Assembly: GCA_947488635.1 (NCBI GenBank)
Contig: CANLAY010000065.1
Coordinates: forward strand, 1-5,979
Reading direction: 5' to 3'
DNA length: 5,979 nucleotides
DNA from: Candidatus Nanopelagicaceae bacterium
Lineage (GTDB): Bacteria; Actinomycetota; Actinomycetes; Nanopelagicales; Nanopelagicaceae
Position 1 is the stretch's first letter. Every line of letters starts with the position of its first letter. The notes below the pieces were generated by a model. That model did not search any database. It saw nothing but the letters and a program-made list of their open reading frames with translations, and had not been told where the DNA came from. Below are positions 1 through 5,330 of this stretch, one piece after another. The position numbers and the translations under genes were made by a program.

Positions 1-794
1 AATTAATGCAAGAACATTCAATCACCGCGGTTGGAGTATCAGCAGCAGGTTTCGTTTCCTCAGACCGCAAAACTATGTTGGCAACACCAAACATTGCTGA
101 TTGGAATGGGGTTCAACTCGATGTTGAGTTAACAAAGTTAATTGGGTTACCTGTTGTAATTGAAAATGATGCTAATGCTGCAGCATGGGGTGAAGCAAAA
201 TTTGGTGCGGGTCGCAATCAAGCACACATGATGATGCTAACGATCGGTACTGGTGTTGGTGGCGGCATTGTTGTTAATAACGAGCTCTACCGCGGAGCTT
301 TTGGAATCGCTGCAGAGTTTGGTCACCTGCGCGTTGTGCCCGAAGGTCTTCTATGCGGGTGCGGTGCTCGTGGCTGTTTCGAACAATACGCCTCTGGTAG
401 TGCGCTACGACGTCATGCTCGCGAAGCAATTAGCGCATCACCAGATCTAGCCCGCAATTTACTGGCTCGCGGCGATGGCACAATCCATGGTTTAACTGGT
501 CAAGCAATTACAGATGCAGCCCGCGAAGGTGATGCTGTGGCACTTGCTGCTTTTCAAACCACTGCGCAGTATTTAGGCGCTGGAATTGCATCCCTCGCAG
601 TGTTGCTCGATCCATCTTGCGTTGTTATCGGTGGCGGAGTAATTGATGCCGGCGAAATTCTGCTCGCCCCAACTCGTGAAGCAATGAAACGCTACATGCC
701 ATTTGCTGGCAAGCACCCTTACCCAGAAATCGTGGCCGCCGAACTGGGCAATGAAGCTGGCTTAGTCGGCGTTGCAGATCTAGCTCGAAATTAA
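1..794 (+). CDS. glkA: ROK-family glucokinase (GlkA type), 5' end missing
   Basis: Cytoplasmic glucokinase: ATP-dependent phosphorylation of glucose to glucose 6-phosphate, feeding glycolysis. The reading frame is open to the left edge, and the DIGGTK phosphate-binding motif expected at a ROK N-terminus is absent, so about 50-60 residues lie outside the window. The ATG at 6 is probably internal. Counting from it, one sees the sugar-binding ENDANAAAWGE (53-63), the second phosphate motif TIGTGVGGG (79-87), EFGH with the glucose/zinc-ligand His (104-107), and the ROK zinc signature CGCGARGC (C117, C119, C124). From memory the sequence is close to Streptomyces GlkA along its whole length, including the C-terminal LGNEAGLVGVADLAR segment, so glucokinase is preferred over a ROK repressor or a manno/fructokinase. 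Its TAA overlaps the TAA of the convergent oxidoreductase. Substrate specificity is inferred from similarity. Confidence 0.92.
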   Translation, partial: LMQEHSITAVGVSAAGFVSSDRKTMLATPNIADWNGVQLDVELTKLIGLPVVIENDANAAAWGEAKFGAGRNQAHMMMLTIGTGVGGGIVVNNELYRGAFGIAAEFGHLRVVPEGLLCGCGARGCFEQYASGSALRRHAREAISASPDLARNLLARGDGTIHGLTGQAITDAAREGDAVALAAFQTTAQYLGAGIASLAVLLDPSCVVIGGGVIDAGEILLAPTREAMKRYMPFAGKHPYPEIVAAELGNEAGLVGVADLARN

Positions 795-1822
795 TTTTCG
801 AACGGGTATCGCAAACCAATCTGATTTCTTATTTCATCTAGCGACTGCATAATTTCAATACTCATCTTGTGCGTTAACAATGGTGATTCAATTTCACCAT
901 TTCTAACCATGCGTTCTAATTCGCCAGCTTGTTCGCGCAGTCCATGACCTTTATAGGTATTTTGATATTCAGTAGTTGTGCCATCCTGCATTATTAACCG
1001 CATATTTGCTGGATTATAGAAAGTGCGATCAATTTCAATTCGCCCTAACGTGCCGGCAATCGTTGCTCTACAGGGTGTGCTTGTTATCAAAGTTGTAGTC
1101 AGGACTGCTTGTGCGCCATTTTCATAATCCAAAATTGCTGAAGTTTGGCTATCAACGCTTTTGTCTGTCAGCACGCCAGTTGCGGTGATACGCGCAGGAG
1201 TACCAAGAACCATGTGAGCAAATGAGACTGGATAAATTCCTAAATCAAGTAGTGCGCCACCAGCAAGGGACGGTTCAGTAAGTCGCGGGTTGTCATGATC
1301 GATTAAGTATTGCCCGTGATCGGCTTCAACGTTAACTATCTGACCGACGACACCGCTATTTAAGAGTTCGCGAACCTGTGCAATATGCGGCAAGAAGCGA
1401 GTCCACATCGCCTCAAGTAGAGCTACGTTATTGGCTCGTGCGGCAGCAACCATCGCTTGCGCCTCAACCGCATTTACCGCAAATGGTTTTTCACAAAGAA
1501 CTGGCTTGCCGGCATTTAGCGCCAGAATTGTATTTGCCACATGTTGGGGGTGTGGGGTTGCCACATAGACCGCATCGATCATTGGGTCAGCAACTAACTC
1601 TTCGTAACTTCCATATGCAGTACAGCCTGGGAACTCAAGTGCGAAGTCGCTAGCTTTTTCTAACGAACGTGAACCAACTGCTTGCACGATGTGACTATTA
1701 AAGTAGGAGAGGTCGCGTGCAAAAGCTTTAGCGATGCCGCCGGTTCCAATAATTCCCCATCGAAACTCGGGTTTATCAAAATCAGAGTTGGTAAATTGCG
1801 ATGAGTTAGATGTGGGCACCAT
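791..1822 (-). CDS. Gfo/Idh/MocA oxidoreductase, dihydrodiol/D-xylose dehydrogenase type
   Basis: NAD(P)-dependent sugar or diol dehydrogenase, 343 aa, of usual family length and with no signal peptide. The N-terminal Rossmann fold starts with WGIIGTGGIAKAF (22-34). YGSYEEL and the PHPQH segment (about 70-94) lead to the family lysine motif CEKPF (110-114), then EAMWTRFLP (137-145). In the C-terminal domain GGALLDLGIYP (188-198) carries the putative catalytic Tyr197, equivalent to the tyrosine of mammalian dimeric dihydrodiol dehydrogenase, which this protein resembles more than inositol or glucose-fructose oxidoreductases. The substrate is unknown; an aldose such as xylose is plausible. The ATG at 1822 is the only usable start before the Rossmann motif and has an AGAAGG-like SD (1828-1834) 5 nt upstream. 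This SD and the start lie inside the end of the upstream membrane-protein gene (17-nt overlap), indicating a translationally coupled two-gene operon. Confidence 0.9.
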   Translation of the reverse strand: MVPTSNSSQFTNSDFDKPEFRWGIIGTGGIAKAFARDLSYFNSHIVQAVGSRSLEKASDFALEFPGCTAYGSYEELVADPMIDAVYVATPHPQHVANTILALNAGKPVLCEKPFAVNAVEAQAMVAAARANNVALLEAMWTRFLPHIAQVRELLNSGVVGQIVNVEADHGQYLIDHDNPRLTEPSLAGGALLDLGIYPVSFAHMVLGTPARITATGVLTDKSVDSQTSAILDYENGAQAVLTTTLITSTPCRATIAGTLGRIEIDRTFYNPANMRLIMQDGTTTEYQNTYKGHGLREQAGELERMVRNGEIESPLLTHKMSIEIMQSLDEIRNQIGLRYPFEN

Positions 1823-2414
1823 CTTCGCCTTCTTCCCGAGTTAGATTCCAACGGTATAACAGAGTTGCGAGTCCACCAGTTGTTGCTAGCAGTCCTGGCC
1901 AGGGTTCAACTCCGAATGGATCAAAGCTGAATACGGCTGATGCAATAGTCCAGATGGGTCCCACAATTAGTGCAATTACTGCTATTCGGTTTGCTCGCTC
2001 TTTGATTGTGGGCAAATCTGGATCTGGTGCAACGAAACGTTCAGAATGATCAATTGCCTCTAGTTGGTCTAAATAACTAGAAGGCGATGATTGGTTAAGT
2101 GCAAGAGTCGAGACTATAGAATCGAATTCAGCATTTACTAATTCAGAATCATCATCATTTCTTAAATCGTGAATATTCCTACCAACAATTTCGTACTCAT
2201 TTATGAGAAGTGGAACTTTGTAATCATCGTCATCAACACTGGCATGAGTAACAATTACGGTGTGGCCTTGTTCTTGAAAACTGGCACAAAGATCAATGGC
2301 ATCTTCGAGTGGTTGACGAACACCAAGAATTATCAAAACTGCAATGTCTGCCTTATCGCCAGAACCTTTAAGAATCAGATCTGGGGGAGTTAAATCATCG
2401 CTCACGAGTGCCAT
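1806..2414 (-). CDS. Actinobacterial conserved membrane protein, two C-terminal TM segments
   Basis: Protein of 202 aa with no known function. The C-terminal part has a FVAPDPDLP segment (127-135), a basic stretch (KERANR), two hydrophobic helices (about 142-163 and 169-188) and a short charged tail. It resembles a widespread uncharacterised actinobacterial family, which from memory carries a HFVPPPPPPLP-like motif before two TM segments. The N-terminal half is acidic and soluble, with a beta-alpha-beta-looking stretch (about 22-60: ADIAVLIILG, a helix, then HTVIVTH); I do not recognise it as part of that family. The ATG at 2414 has no SD, so a leaderless transcript is possible. GTG at codon 4 is the only near alternative, and there is no internal Met. 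It is first in an operon with the oxidoreductase and divergent from plsC. Reality of the gene is well supported by length, coupling and TM pattern; function is not. Confidence 0.8.
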   Translation of the reverse strand: MALVSDDLTPPDLILKGSGDKADIAVLIILGVRQPLEDAIDLCASFQEQGHTVIVTHASVDDDDYKVPLLINEYEIVGRNIHDLRNDDDSELVNAEFDSIVSTLALNQSSPSSYLDQLEAIDHSERFVAPDPDLPTIKERANRIAVIALIVGPIWTIASAVFSFDPFGVEPWPGLLATTGGLATLLYRWNLTREEGEDGAHI

Positions 2415-2447
2415 AATTGCATAAGAATTAAGTGCAATGGAACCGAT

Positions 2448-2476
2448 TTAGCGTTAAATTAGGAAGTGCGTAGGAT
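2448..2476 (+). promoter_or_regulatory. Predicted promoter of the plsC-like gene
   Basis: A -10 hexamer TAGGAT (2471-2476) of common actinobacterial form lies 17 bp after TTAGCG (2448-2453), a weak match to TTGACA. A TG at 2467-2468 gives a near-extended -10. Transcription would begin around 2482-2484, leaving a leader of about 30 nt that contains the SD. This is pattern matching by eye only; the -35 is the weaker half. Confidence 0.45.
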
Positions 2477-2498
2477 TACCCTCTAGTCCGAGCGAGAT

Positions 2499-2504
2499 AA
2501 GGAG
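2499..2504 (+). promoter_or_regulatory. Strong Shine-Dalgarno AAGGAG of the plsC-like gene
   Basis: AAGGAG sits 7 nt before the ATG at 2512. It is the clearest ribosome-binding site in the window and fixes the start codon of the acyltransferase. Confidence 0.8.
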
Positions 2505-2511
2505 TAACCAA

Positions 2512-3210
2512 ATGGGCAAAGCTGATGATGTCCCTTATGGTCTTTTGCGCTCCTTTCTTACCCCCTTTCTTTTCTTAGCGTTTCGCCCAAAGGTGAAAGG
2601 TTTGCGCAATGTCCCACTTAAGGGCCCAGTCATCATGGCTTCGAATCATCTCTCATTTAGTGATTCGATCTTCATGCCGTTGGTTGTCCCACGCAAAGTT
2701 ACCTTCTTGGCCAAGAGTGAATACTTCACTTCACCTGGACCTAAGGGACTACTGAAAAAGTTAACTTTCATAGCACTTGGTCAAGTATCAGTAGATCGCT
2801 CAGGCGGACGTCGAAGTGAAGCTGCTTTGCTAACTGGCTTGAGTGTTCTAGCTCAAGGAAAGTGTTTAGGAATTTATCCAGAAGGCACTCGCTCACCCGA
2901 TGGCCGTCTTTATAAGGGACGCACTGGAATTGCTCGCTTAGCCATTGATTCTGGTGCTCCGATTATTCCGATCGCCATGTTTAATACCGAAAAAATTCAA
3001 CCAACTGGCACCGTGATCCCTAAAGTGATGCGCGTTGAAATGATCTTCGGTGAGCCAATGTATTTCGAAGGCGATTCAAGCGATTTGAGTTACCTGCGTG
3101 AGGTCACCGATCAAATTATGAAAAGAATTCAAGAACTCTCAGGACAAGAGTATGTTGATATTTATGCCACTAAGCGGAAAGCCCAGTTATCAAGCGACGA
3201 AGAAGAGTAG
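2512..3210 (+). CDS. plsC: 1-acyl-sn-glycerol-3-phosphate acyltransferase (PlsC/LPLAT family)
   Basis: Membrane-associated acyltransferase predicted to convert lysophosphatidic acid to phosphatidic acid in phospholipid synthesis. At 232 aa it has normal length. All four LPLAT blocks are visible: NHLSFSD (45-51) with the catalytic His46 and Asp51 of the HX4D motif; GQVSVDRSGGR (90-100), the variant of the FxxR block; IYPEGTRSPDGRLYKGRTG (121-139), the acceptor phosphate-binding block; and PIIPIAM (150-156). A hydrophobic stretch (about 11-24) could anchor it to the inner leaflet. The C-terminus is acidic (SSDEEE). The start is supported by the AAGGAG SD. It is a single-gene transcription unit facing the nuclease gene, whose stop lies only 2 nt away. 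Other lysophospholipid or lipid acceptors are possible, because actinobacteria usually carry several such paralogues; the symbol is therefore generic. Confidence 0.92.
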   Translation: MGKADDVPYGLLRSFLTPFLFLAFRPKVKGLRNVPLKGPVIMASNHLSFSDSIFMPLVVPRKVTFLAKSEYFTSPGPKGLLKKLTFIALGQVSVDRSGGRRSEAALLTGLSVLAQGKCLGIYPEGTRSPDGRLYKGRTGIARLAIDSGAPIIPIAMFNTEKIQPTGTVIPKVMRVEMIFGEPMYFEGDSSDLSYLREVTDQIMKRIQELSGQEYVDIYATKRKAQLSSDEEE

Positions 3211-3219
3211 TTTTACTCT
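3204..3219. terminator. Small inverted repeat spanning two convergent stop codons
   Basis: AGAGTA (3204-3209) and TACTCT (3214-3219) form a perfect 6-bp stem with loop GTTT, covering the end of the acyltransferase gene and the stop of the nuclease gene. The stem is AT-rich and is not followed by a T-run on either strand, so if it ends transcription it would be weak or factor-dependent. It is the only candidate bidirectional terminator in this junction. Confidence 0.25.
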
Positions 3220-3893
3220 AGCCCTAATCGTTGGGTTAAGTAGTTACAGGTTCCGCAACCAGAACCCGACTCAGGGAAATCACCATCGATCACAGTTATT
3301 AGCTCCTCGATTACCTTAAAGAAAGTTTCTGGCTCGCGTTCAACTGGAACATACTTCTGCTCTACGCCAAACCCATAGTTAGTCGCATTGTCACCAAGAA
3401 CTGAATTTGGTTTCCAAACTAACAAGCCCATTGAGGCTACCTCGCGGCCTTTACCGACAGCTGGATTTTCTAAAGCAAATGCATATGACTCAAGCTGCGG
3501 GGCATAGAACTGCCCGCTATCGCGTTCTGATTCAGAAACTTTGCAGTCAATCAAACCAAGTGTGCCATCATCATTTTCGGCCAGGACATCGTAGATACCG
3601 AGGATTCGCCATGGTGTCTTAGTGCCATTAATACTGATGTAATCACTCTTAACCCACTCGCCCCATTTAGTTATCTTGCCGGGGCGTAGTGAAGGATCCA
3701 GGTCAGGCATACTCGCACCACGAAACTGGGCTTCTTGTAATTTAGATAAAGTGCCAACGATCGGGAACTGACCAGGCAGAGTTACTTTGAACCAATACTT
3801 AATCCAGATGCAACGCTTGCAAGTACTTAAACCGAAAGTTAGATCACTGGGTGCGATTGTGTCGCGCGCTGGCTTTGCTGGTTTCTTAATCAC
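3213..3893 (-). CDS. Stand-alone PD-(D/E)XK nuclease, RecB/Cas4-like, with four-Cys Fe-S pattern
   Basis: Predicted single-domain exonuclease of the RecB/Cas4 branch, 226 aa from the chosen start. From the N-terminus: SDLTFGLSTCKRCIWIKYW with CxxC (C25, C28); GIYDVL with acidic D102; the core LIDCK (D116-x-K118, the (D/E)XK motif); QLESYAFALENP (Q133, Y137, the helix motif shared with RecB nucleases); and a C-terminal GCGTC pair (C213, C216). Two plus two cysteines at the ends is the arrangement that binds a 4Fe-4S cluster in AddB and Cas4. The GTG at 3893 is chosen because it overlaps the exporter's TGA as GTGA and directly precedes the first conserved motif. A start at 3950 would add 19 residues, MRDDYFRC onward, that look non-native. 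No CRISPR array or other cas gene is present, so a general DNA repair or processing role is likelier than adaptation. The exact substrate is unknown. Confidence 0.8.
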   Translation of the reverse strand: MIKKPAKPARDTIAPSDLTFGLSTCKRCIWIKYWFKVTLPGQFPIVGTLSKLQEAQFRGASMPDLDPSLRPGKITKWGEWVKSDYISINGTKTPWRILGIYDVLAENDDGTLGLIDCKVSESERDSGQFYAPQLESYAFALENPAVGKGREVASMGLLVWKPNSVLGDNATNYGFGVEQKYVPVEREPETFFKVIEELITVIDGDFPESGSGCGTCNYLTQRLGLE

Positions 3894-4537
3894 AGCAGTC
3901 CAGTTGCAGTTGAGAAAATTACCGAGGCACCTAAAATAATCATCACGCAACCTCCAGTAGCTCGTAGTTTTTCCAGTCTACTCGCATCTCCTGCCAACCA
4001 GGCACGAGCAGTCCCGGCGAGCAAACCCCAACCGCCATCACTGAAAAAGGCAAGAACTGAAAACAAGGCGCCGAGAAAAAGTAACTGCCCAGTGATGTTG
4101 CCACGATCACGATCAATAAATTGTGGCAAGACTGCTGCATAGAAAACTAAACCTTTGGGATTTAGAACGCCCACCATGAAGCCATCGCGAATAGATTGAA
4201 ACACAGTGGGTTCAACTGGGCCTTGATTAGTCATGTCTGCGGCATGCATTTTTCGTTTACGAATTGCATCGATTCCCAGATAGACCAGATAGAGACCGCC
4301 AAGCCATTGCACCGCAACGAAAGCTAAATCAGAACGCTGCAGGATCGGACCCAAACCAAATGCAACTAAGGATGAGAGAACAAAGGCACCAGTTACATTT
4401 CCTGCAACAGTGATAACTGCAACCTTGCGACCCCATGCAATTGCTCTGGCAATTACAAAAAGAACACTCGGACCAGGCGCCAAAATAATGATCATCGCGG
4501 CGATGATGTATTCAATTAAGCGCGAAGGGATAATCAC
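3890..4537 (-). CDS. LysE/RhtB-family amino acid (metabolite) exporter
   Basis: Inner-membrane translocator of 215 aa, the usual length for LysE/RhtB, with about six hydrophobic segments (roughly 7-30, 38-63, 70-90, 117-138, 148-175, 193-213). Family marks are LAPGPSVLFVIARAIAWG (19-36, the conserved PGP in TM1), the glycine-rich AGNVTG (45-50), GGLYLVYLGIDAIR (80-93) and GVLNPKGLVFYAAVLPQF (123-140) with the NPK motif. The family exports amino acids or homoserine lactones; the substrate cannot be told here. The GTG at 4537 fits the usual family N-terminus, but no SD precedes it. A possible 33-codon leader ORF ends 9 nt upstream, and translational coupling to it would explain this. The TGA overlaps the GTG of the nuclease gene, so the two are probably co-transcribed, although no functional link between exporter and nuclease is known to me. 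Confidence 0.88.
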   Translation of the reverse strand: MIIPSRLIEYIIAAMIIILAPGPSVLFVIARAIAWGRKVAVITVAGNVTGAFVLSSLVAFGLGPILQRSDLAFVAVQWLGGLYLVYLGIDAIRKRKMHAADMTNQGPVEPTVFQSIRDGFMVGVLNPKGLVFYAAVLPQFIDRDRGNITGQLLFLGALFSVLAFFSDGGWGLLAGTARAWLAGDASRLEKLRATGGCVMIILGASVIFSTATGLL

Positions 4538-4546
4538 TTGTAAATT

Positions 4547-4648
4547 CTAAGGGGCGAGCCAATTCGCCCTTTCTGCCAGCTGCTTTCTCATCAGCCACAA
4601 TTGGTCCCAGGCAGCCAAATGTTGAACCAAAGTAGCTGTGAGCCACAC
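4547..4648 (-). CDS. Possible small Trp-rich leader ORF upstream of the exporter (33 aa)
   Basis: This ORF begins with GTG at 4648, has a GAGGA SD (4655-4659) 6 nt upstream, and stops with TAG at 4547-4549, 9 nt before the exporter's GTG. It encodes 33 residues with Trp at 2, 14, 18 and 30, a Leu/Ala-rich helix-like middle (LAAWDQLWLMRKQLAERA) and no cysteine. Its upstream in-frame stop (TGA) immediately precedes the start, so it is not a piece of a longer gene. It could be a leader peptide that couples or attenuates exporter expression, a genuine microprotein, or a chance ORF; an ORF of this length is not rare by chance. The good SD and the SD-less gene behind it are the reasons for listing it. 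Confidence 0.3.
   Translation of the reverse strand: MWLTATLVQHLAAWDQLWLMRKQLAERANWLAP
4552..4569 (-). repeat. Hairpin GGGCGA/TCGCCC ahead of the exporter start
   Basis: GGGCGA (4552-4557) and TCGCCC (4564-4569) form a perfect 6-bp GC-rich stem with a 6-nt loop, extendable with flanking A-T pairs if one G is bulged. In minus-strand RNA it lies 15 nt before the exporter GTG and covers the last codons of the putative leader ORF, where it could modulate translation. On the plus strand it is followed by only three Ts and no plus-strand gene ends here, so a plus-strand terminator role is unlikely. Confidence 0.35.
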
Positions 4649-4680
4649 GGTGAGTCCTCAGAAATCTCGAACCCCCCAGA

Positions 4681-4705
4681 TTGAGCGTGTTCAGGTTGCG
4701 CTCAA
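4681..4705. promoter_or_regulatory. Inverted repeat TTGAGCG-N11-CGCTCAA, possible operator
   Basis: Perfect 7-bp arms at 4681-4687 and 4699-4705 are separated by 11 nt, so the arm centres are 18 bp apart, close to two helical turns as expected for a dimeric regulator. The repeat lies upstream of both divergent genes. On the minus strand its TTGAGC could also serve as a -35 element. No T-run follows, which argues against a terminator. The binding protein is unknown. Confidence 0.35.
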
Positions 4706-4729
4706 GCCAGAAATAGGCTTAACTATCGC

Positions 4730-4768
4730 ATCGATATATCGAATCGATATATACATCAGATATATCGG
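4730..4768. promoter_or_regulatory. AT-rich palindrome cluster, candidate PadR operator
   Basis: A perfect 12-bp palindrome TCGATATATCGA (4731-4742) is followed by an inverted repeat CGATATAT (4745-4752) / ATATATCG (4760-4767) with a 7-bp spacer. ATCGATATAT also occurs as a direct repeat at 4730 and 4743, 13 bp apart. The two dyad centres are about 20 bp apart. The cluster ends about 30 bp before the padR GTG, where the core promoter should be. PadR-family proteins commonly bind dyads in their own promoters, so autoregulation of padR-ino1 is the natural reading. It could also influence the divergent exporter. Confidence 0.6.
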
Positions 4769-4785
4769 ACAGACTAATGATGGCC

Positions 4786-4796
4786 GGAAGGGGAAG
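4786..4796 (+). promoter_or_regulatory. Shine-Dalgarno of padR
   Basis: The purine run GGAAGGGGAAG ends 2 nt before the GTG at 4799; its GGAAGG core is 7 nt from that codon. It decides the GTG start against the out-of-frame ATGs at 4777 and 4780, which have no comparable site. Confidence 0.6.
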
Positions 4797-4798
4797 TC

Positions 4799-5329
4799 GT
4801 GCGCTCACGTAGTGAATCACTTGAATTCGCCCTTCTTGGGCTCCTTTCGCAGAACAGTCTTCATGGCTATGAACTGCGCAAGCGCTTAACAGCTATCTAT
4901 GGACCATTTCGTGCTCTCTCATTTTCAGTTCTCTACCCGCAACTAAAACGCATGATGCTCGCTGGCTTGATCGAAGAATCAACAGAGGCTGCAACCCCAC
5001 GTCGTTCGCGAATTGTTTACGGGCTTACTGAAAAAGGACGAGATCGCTTTGAAAAGTTAACCGACACAGTTGGTCCAGATACTTGGGAAGATGAAGGATT
5101 TGAAGTTCGCTTCGCATTCTTTAGCCCAACTTCAACTACCAACCGAGTTCGGATTTTAGAAGGACGTCATCGACGTTTGAAAGAGAAAGCAGAGATTTTG
5201 CGAGGCGAGTTAGAGAAGTCGCCAATCGGAATCGATAAGTACCTGGAGGAGTGGCGACGTCACTCTCTTGAATCAGCAGAACGAGAAATTGTCTGGCTGG
5301 AAGACATGATCAAAACCGAGAGGAAATAA
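4799..5329 (+). CDS. PadR-family transcriptional regulator
   Basis: Dimeric winged-helix DNA-binding protein, 176 aa. The N-terminal PadR domain (about 8-85) shows [23 protein letters not shown] (8-30) with the family HGYEL motif, the recognition helix region [18 protein letters not shown] (41-58) and the beta wing [16 protein letters not shown] (69-84). The second half (about 97-176) is the helical dimerisation domain (vir_act_alpha_C type), with charged heptad-like stretches and the closing [11 protein letters not shown]. The GTG start has a good SD. The gene is 1 nt from the inositol-phosphate synthase and shares its operon. A PadR gene beside ino1 also occurs in Mycobacterium, where Rv0047c neighbours ino1. 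Likely role: ligand-responsive repressor of its own operon through the palindromes at 4730-4768. The ligand and any wider regulon are unknown. Confidence 0.9.
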   Translation: MRSRSESLEFALLGLLSQNSLHGYELRKRLTAIYGPFRALSFSVLYPQLKRMMLAGLIEESTEAATPRRSRIVYGLTEKGRDRFEKLTDTVGPDTWEDEGFEVRFAFFSPTSTTNRVRILEGRHRRLKEKAEILRGELEKSPIGIDKYLEEWRRHSLESAEREIVWLEDMIKTERK

Positions 5330-5330
5330 C

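Larger units (their letters stand above)
2415..2511. other. Divergent intergenic region between the membrane-protein gene and plsC
   Basis: This 97-nt AT-rich gap must hold promoters in both directions. The plus-strand promoter and SD for the acyltransferase can be picked out and are listed separately. On the minus strand no convincing -10/-35 pair was found. The absence of an SD before the ATG at 2414 suggests that transcription may begin at or very near that codon. No operator-like palindrome was seen. Confidence 0.6.
4538..4798. other. Regulatory intergenic region between the divergent exporter and padR genes
   Basis: In this 261-nt gap, the exporter side (about 4547-4660) holds a possible Trp-rich leader ORF and a hairpin. 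The middle (4681-4705) holds a perfect 7-bp inverted repeat. The padR side (4730-4768) holds an AT-rich palindrome cluster followed by the padR SD. Promoters in both directions must lie here, but no clean -10/-35 pair stands out on either strand. No tRNA or other structured RNA family was recognised. Confidence 0.6.

Noticed and set aside
6..8. ATG at 6 as the true start of the glucokinase
   Set aside because: The frame is open upstream, there is no SD, and the essential N-terminal ROK phosphate motif would be missing; the gene is simply cut by the window edge.
253..450. Plus-strand ORF inside glucokinase, and similar ORFs at 625-819, 1378-1653, 1660-1851, 1810-2049, 2169-2393, 3407-3622 and 3943-4140
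   Set aside because: Each lies within or mostly within a well-supported gene in another frame or strand, lacks family motifs and has no convincing ribosome-binding site.
3213..3893. Cas4 / CRISPR adaptation role for the nuclease
   Set aside because: No direct-repeat array, cas1 or cas2 is present, and similar stand-alone nucleases are common outside CRISPR loci.
3894..3950. Longer form of the nuclease starting at 3950
   Set aside because: The extra 19 residues lie wholly inside the exporter's coding end and carry no family motif, whereas GTG at 3893 gives a standard GTGA overlap just before the conserved SDLTF segment.
4640..4680. tRNA-like GGTTCGAG segment on the minus strand
   Set aside because: The flanks do not pair as a T arm and no acceptor, D or anticodon stems could be found.
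4777..4812. 11-codon ORF starting with ATGATG just before padR
   Set aside because: It is very short, has only a poor upstream purine match and overlaps the padR SD and start; no support for translation.
4823..4834. GAATTCGCCCTT, identical to the insert edge of a common TA-cloning vector, with a near copy (AATTCGCCCTT) at 4561-4571
   Set aside because: At 4823 it encodes the conserved PadR residues EFALL within an intact domain, and the copy at 4561 lacks the leading G and sits in a hairpin; coincidence is more likely than a cloning artefact.
4638..4889. Plus-strand 83-aa ORF across the intergenic region into padR
   Set aside because: It has no SD, runs through the palindrome cluster and overlaps the padR domain in another frame; its sequence resembles no protein family.
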